The notes below the pieces were generated by a model. That model made no database searches. It had not been told where the DNA came from and saw nothing but the letters and a program-made list of their open reading frames with translations. A DNA stretch of 64,000 bases from Sinonovacula constricta (taxonomy: Eukaryota > Mollusca > Bivalvia > Cardiida > Solecurtidae), in contig CM017568.1 of the NCBI GenBank assembly GCA_007844125.1, positions 7,162,675 through 7,226,674 on the forward strand, in the 5' to 3' direction. The position numbers and the translations under genes were made by a program. Shown here piece after piece: positions 62,349 to 64,000 of this stretch. Numbering within the stretch: position 1 is the stretch's first letter; the number at the start of each line of letters is the position of its first letter.

Positions 62349-62915
62349 ATACCTTCATAACCCTGTATACCTTCATAACCCTGTATACCTTCATAACCCT
62401 GTATACCTTTATAACCCTGTATACCTTCATAACCCTGTATACCTTTATTACCAAGTATACCTTCATAACCCTATATACCTTGATAACCATTTGTACTTTC
62501 ATAAACATGTTTACCTTCAAAACTCTTTAAATCTTCATAACCCTTTATACCTTAATAACCCTTTATACCTTCATAACAATTTATTACTTTATAAACATGT
62601 ATATCTTCATATCCCGTCGTATCTGCATTTCGATATCTTTATATCTTAAAGCCCTTTTATACCTTTATAACACTTGTATCTTTAAAGCATTTAATACCTT
62701 CATAATCCCGTTATTCTTCCATAATCTTTACCTTCATTGCCCTTAATACATTCATAACCCTTAATACATTCATAACCCTTGATACTTTCATAACCTTTGA
62801 AACTTTCATAACCCTTTATACATTTATTACCGTTAACGGTATATACCGTCATAAGTTCTTTATATCGTCATAAGCATTTATACCTTCATAACATTTTATA
62901 CCTTTATAACCATTT
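62349..62915. repeat. 18-bp minisatellite, decaying rightwards
   Basis: Units of about 18 bp (ACCTTCATAACCCTGTAT) are nearly uniform at 62349-62450 and become increasingly diverged (CTTTAT, CATTAAT, insertions) towards 62915. The uniform part yields an artificial minus-strand frame with a Met-Lys-Val-Tyr-Arg-Val repeat. Confidence 0.9.
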
Positions 62916-64000
62916 AACCCTTTTTGTTTTATATTAGTATTGTTTGTGAAAGTCAATATATGTTTTGCTTGAAAGAATTGAAGTGGGTCATTTCACAAAT
63001 GATTGATCCATTTTTTTTTCATTTCATGAATATTTTGTTTAGGTAGATACTTATAAGTTTATATATTTTTATGTTATTAAATAATGTATTTTCTTCGTAA
63101 GCAAATTAAGTAAATTTTAATTAAGGATTGCATTTTCTTAGATTTGTAGAGATATTTGGGCATAGAAAACACGCGATTGTTAACAGGCAATTGATTTGAA
63201 CAACATAAATATAAACATGCTATAAAACAATAATGAAATAAGTAAAAAGAGTAACTATCGAATGCTTCCATTGCCAAGGATGACGCAAAATATGCCAGCA
63301 ATTATTTCCATAGCAATTATATTCATATATATTATGTCATAAATTAAAGTATAACTATATAACATCCACATTGATAAAAGCCAAATAATAAGATAACATG
63401 AAGCTTACATTCCCTTTTTGTTTTCTACAAACATTTGTTAGATGCTTAAAGACTCTATCTCCAGGCCTACGGTCTTTGTGAATAATCTGCTTCTGAACTT
63501 GAAACCTAAGGGGTGTTAAATCACGAGAACCTGAAATATGTATTTTATTTGAAAATATTAACTTTGTTTCCTTGATGCATTGTTTTTAATTTTTAGATTT
63601 ACCTAAGTGAAACTTACCCGATTTATCGGGTATTCAATAGACCTGTTTACAAGTAATACAGATAAATACAGATAAATGAATAAATGTATTTATATAATAT
63701 CCGGTGTCAAATCTGATACATTTTTAACCATTGGATTGCATGTCGGCTATAATTTATTTATTTAACAATTATGATGTAAACTTAAGATGACTTGGATAAT
63801 CCTTTTGCTGATAAAGAATGCTTATTAATCTCATACAAGGTGCTACTACACAAAATATTTTTTGTACAACTCAATTAAAGAAGAACTTATCGAGTTTTCC
63901 ATAGCGTGACAAAGAAGCTACAGCGAAAGATGACTATTACTTTTGGATGCTTACAAAAAGAGTATTGGTTCTATAAATTATGCACAATAATTATTCTGTG
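62916..64000. other. No gene recognised
   Basis: AT-rich DNA to the window end. Nothing is supportable. Confidence 0.6.

Noticed and set aside
62332..62520. Met-Lys-Val-Tyr repeat peptide
   Set aside because: By-product of the 18-bp minisatellite.

Overview
The window looks like metazoan nuclear DNA, most likely from a bivalve or other lophotrochozoan. It is AT-rich, has almost no long open frames outside repeats, and carries several families of non-LTR retrotransposons and short dispersed repeats. The SINE tails, ending in A-rich AAAACAAAC-type tracts, resemble those I know from molluscs. The species is inference. Nothing bacterial (operons, ribosome binding sites) is present.

Layout. 1-12.2 kb is mostly featureless AT-rich DNA with three copies of a hairpin-bearing dispersed repeat (family A). 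12.2-18.6 kb has two copies of a tRNA-derived SINE-like family (family B) and microsatellites. 18.5-24.0 kb is repeat-dense: a TAA microsatellite, a family A copy in which a 25-bp segment has expanded to ten copies, the 3' end of a LINE on the minus strand, another TAA microsatellite, and a 2-kb minisatellite of 39/35-bp units. 24.85-24.98 kb holds a possible TATA promoter and first exon. 25-40 kb is intergenic or intronic DNA with more family A and B copies and a 45-bp minisatellite. 40.8-43.3 kb is a degenerate plus-strand LINE of the same type as the fragment at 20.2-20.8 kb. 43.6-45.6 kb has a 65-bp tandem repeat, tRNA-like SINE heads, a family A copy and simple repeats. 46.3-50.3 kb is a minus-strand CR1/Jockey-group LINE with a 2A-like motif, AP endonuclease, reverse transcriptase and terminal zinc knuckle, split by a few frameshifts. 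A probable ORF1 remnant lies at 51.6-51.8 kb. 52.94-53.14 kb is the best host-gene signal: a CpG-rich double-CCAAT and GC-box promoter followed by a short first exon and a consensus 5' splice site. 54-64 kb is mostly unannotated DNA, with two SINEs, a possible piggyBac-type relic, a LINE 3'-end hairpin and an 18-bp minisatellite.

No complete host gene can be supported. If the two candidate first exons are real, the downstream DNA is intron or the genes continue outside the window. The recognisable coding matter is retrotransposon-derived, and most short open frames are chance or repeat artefacts.
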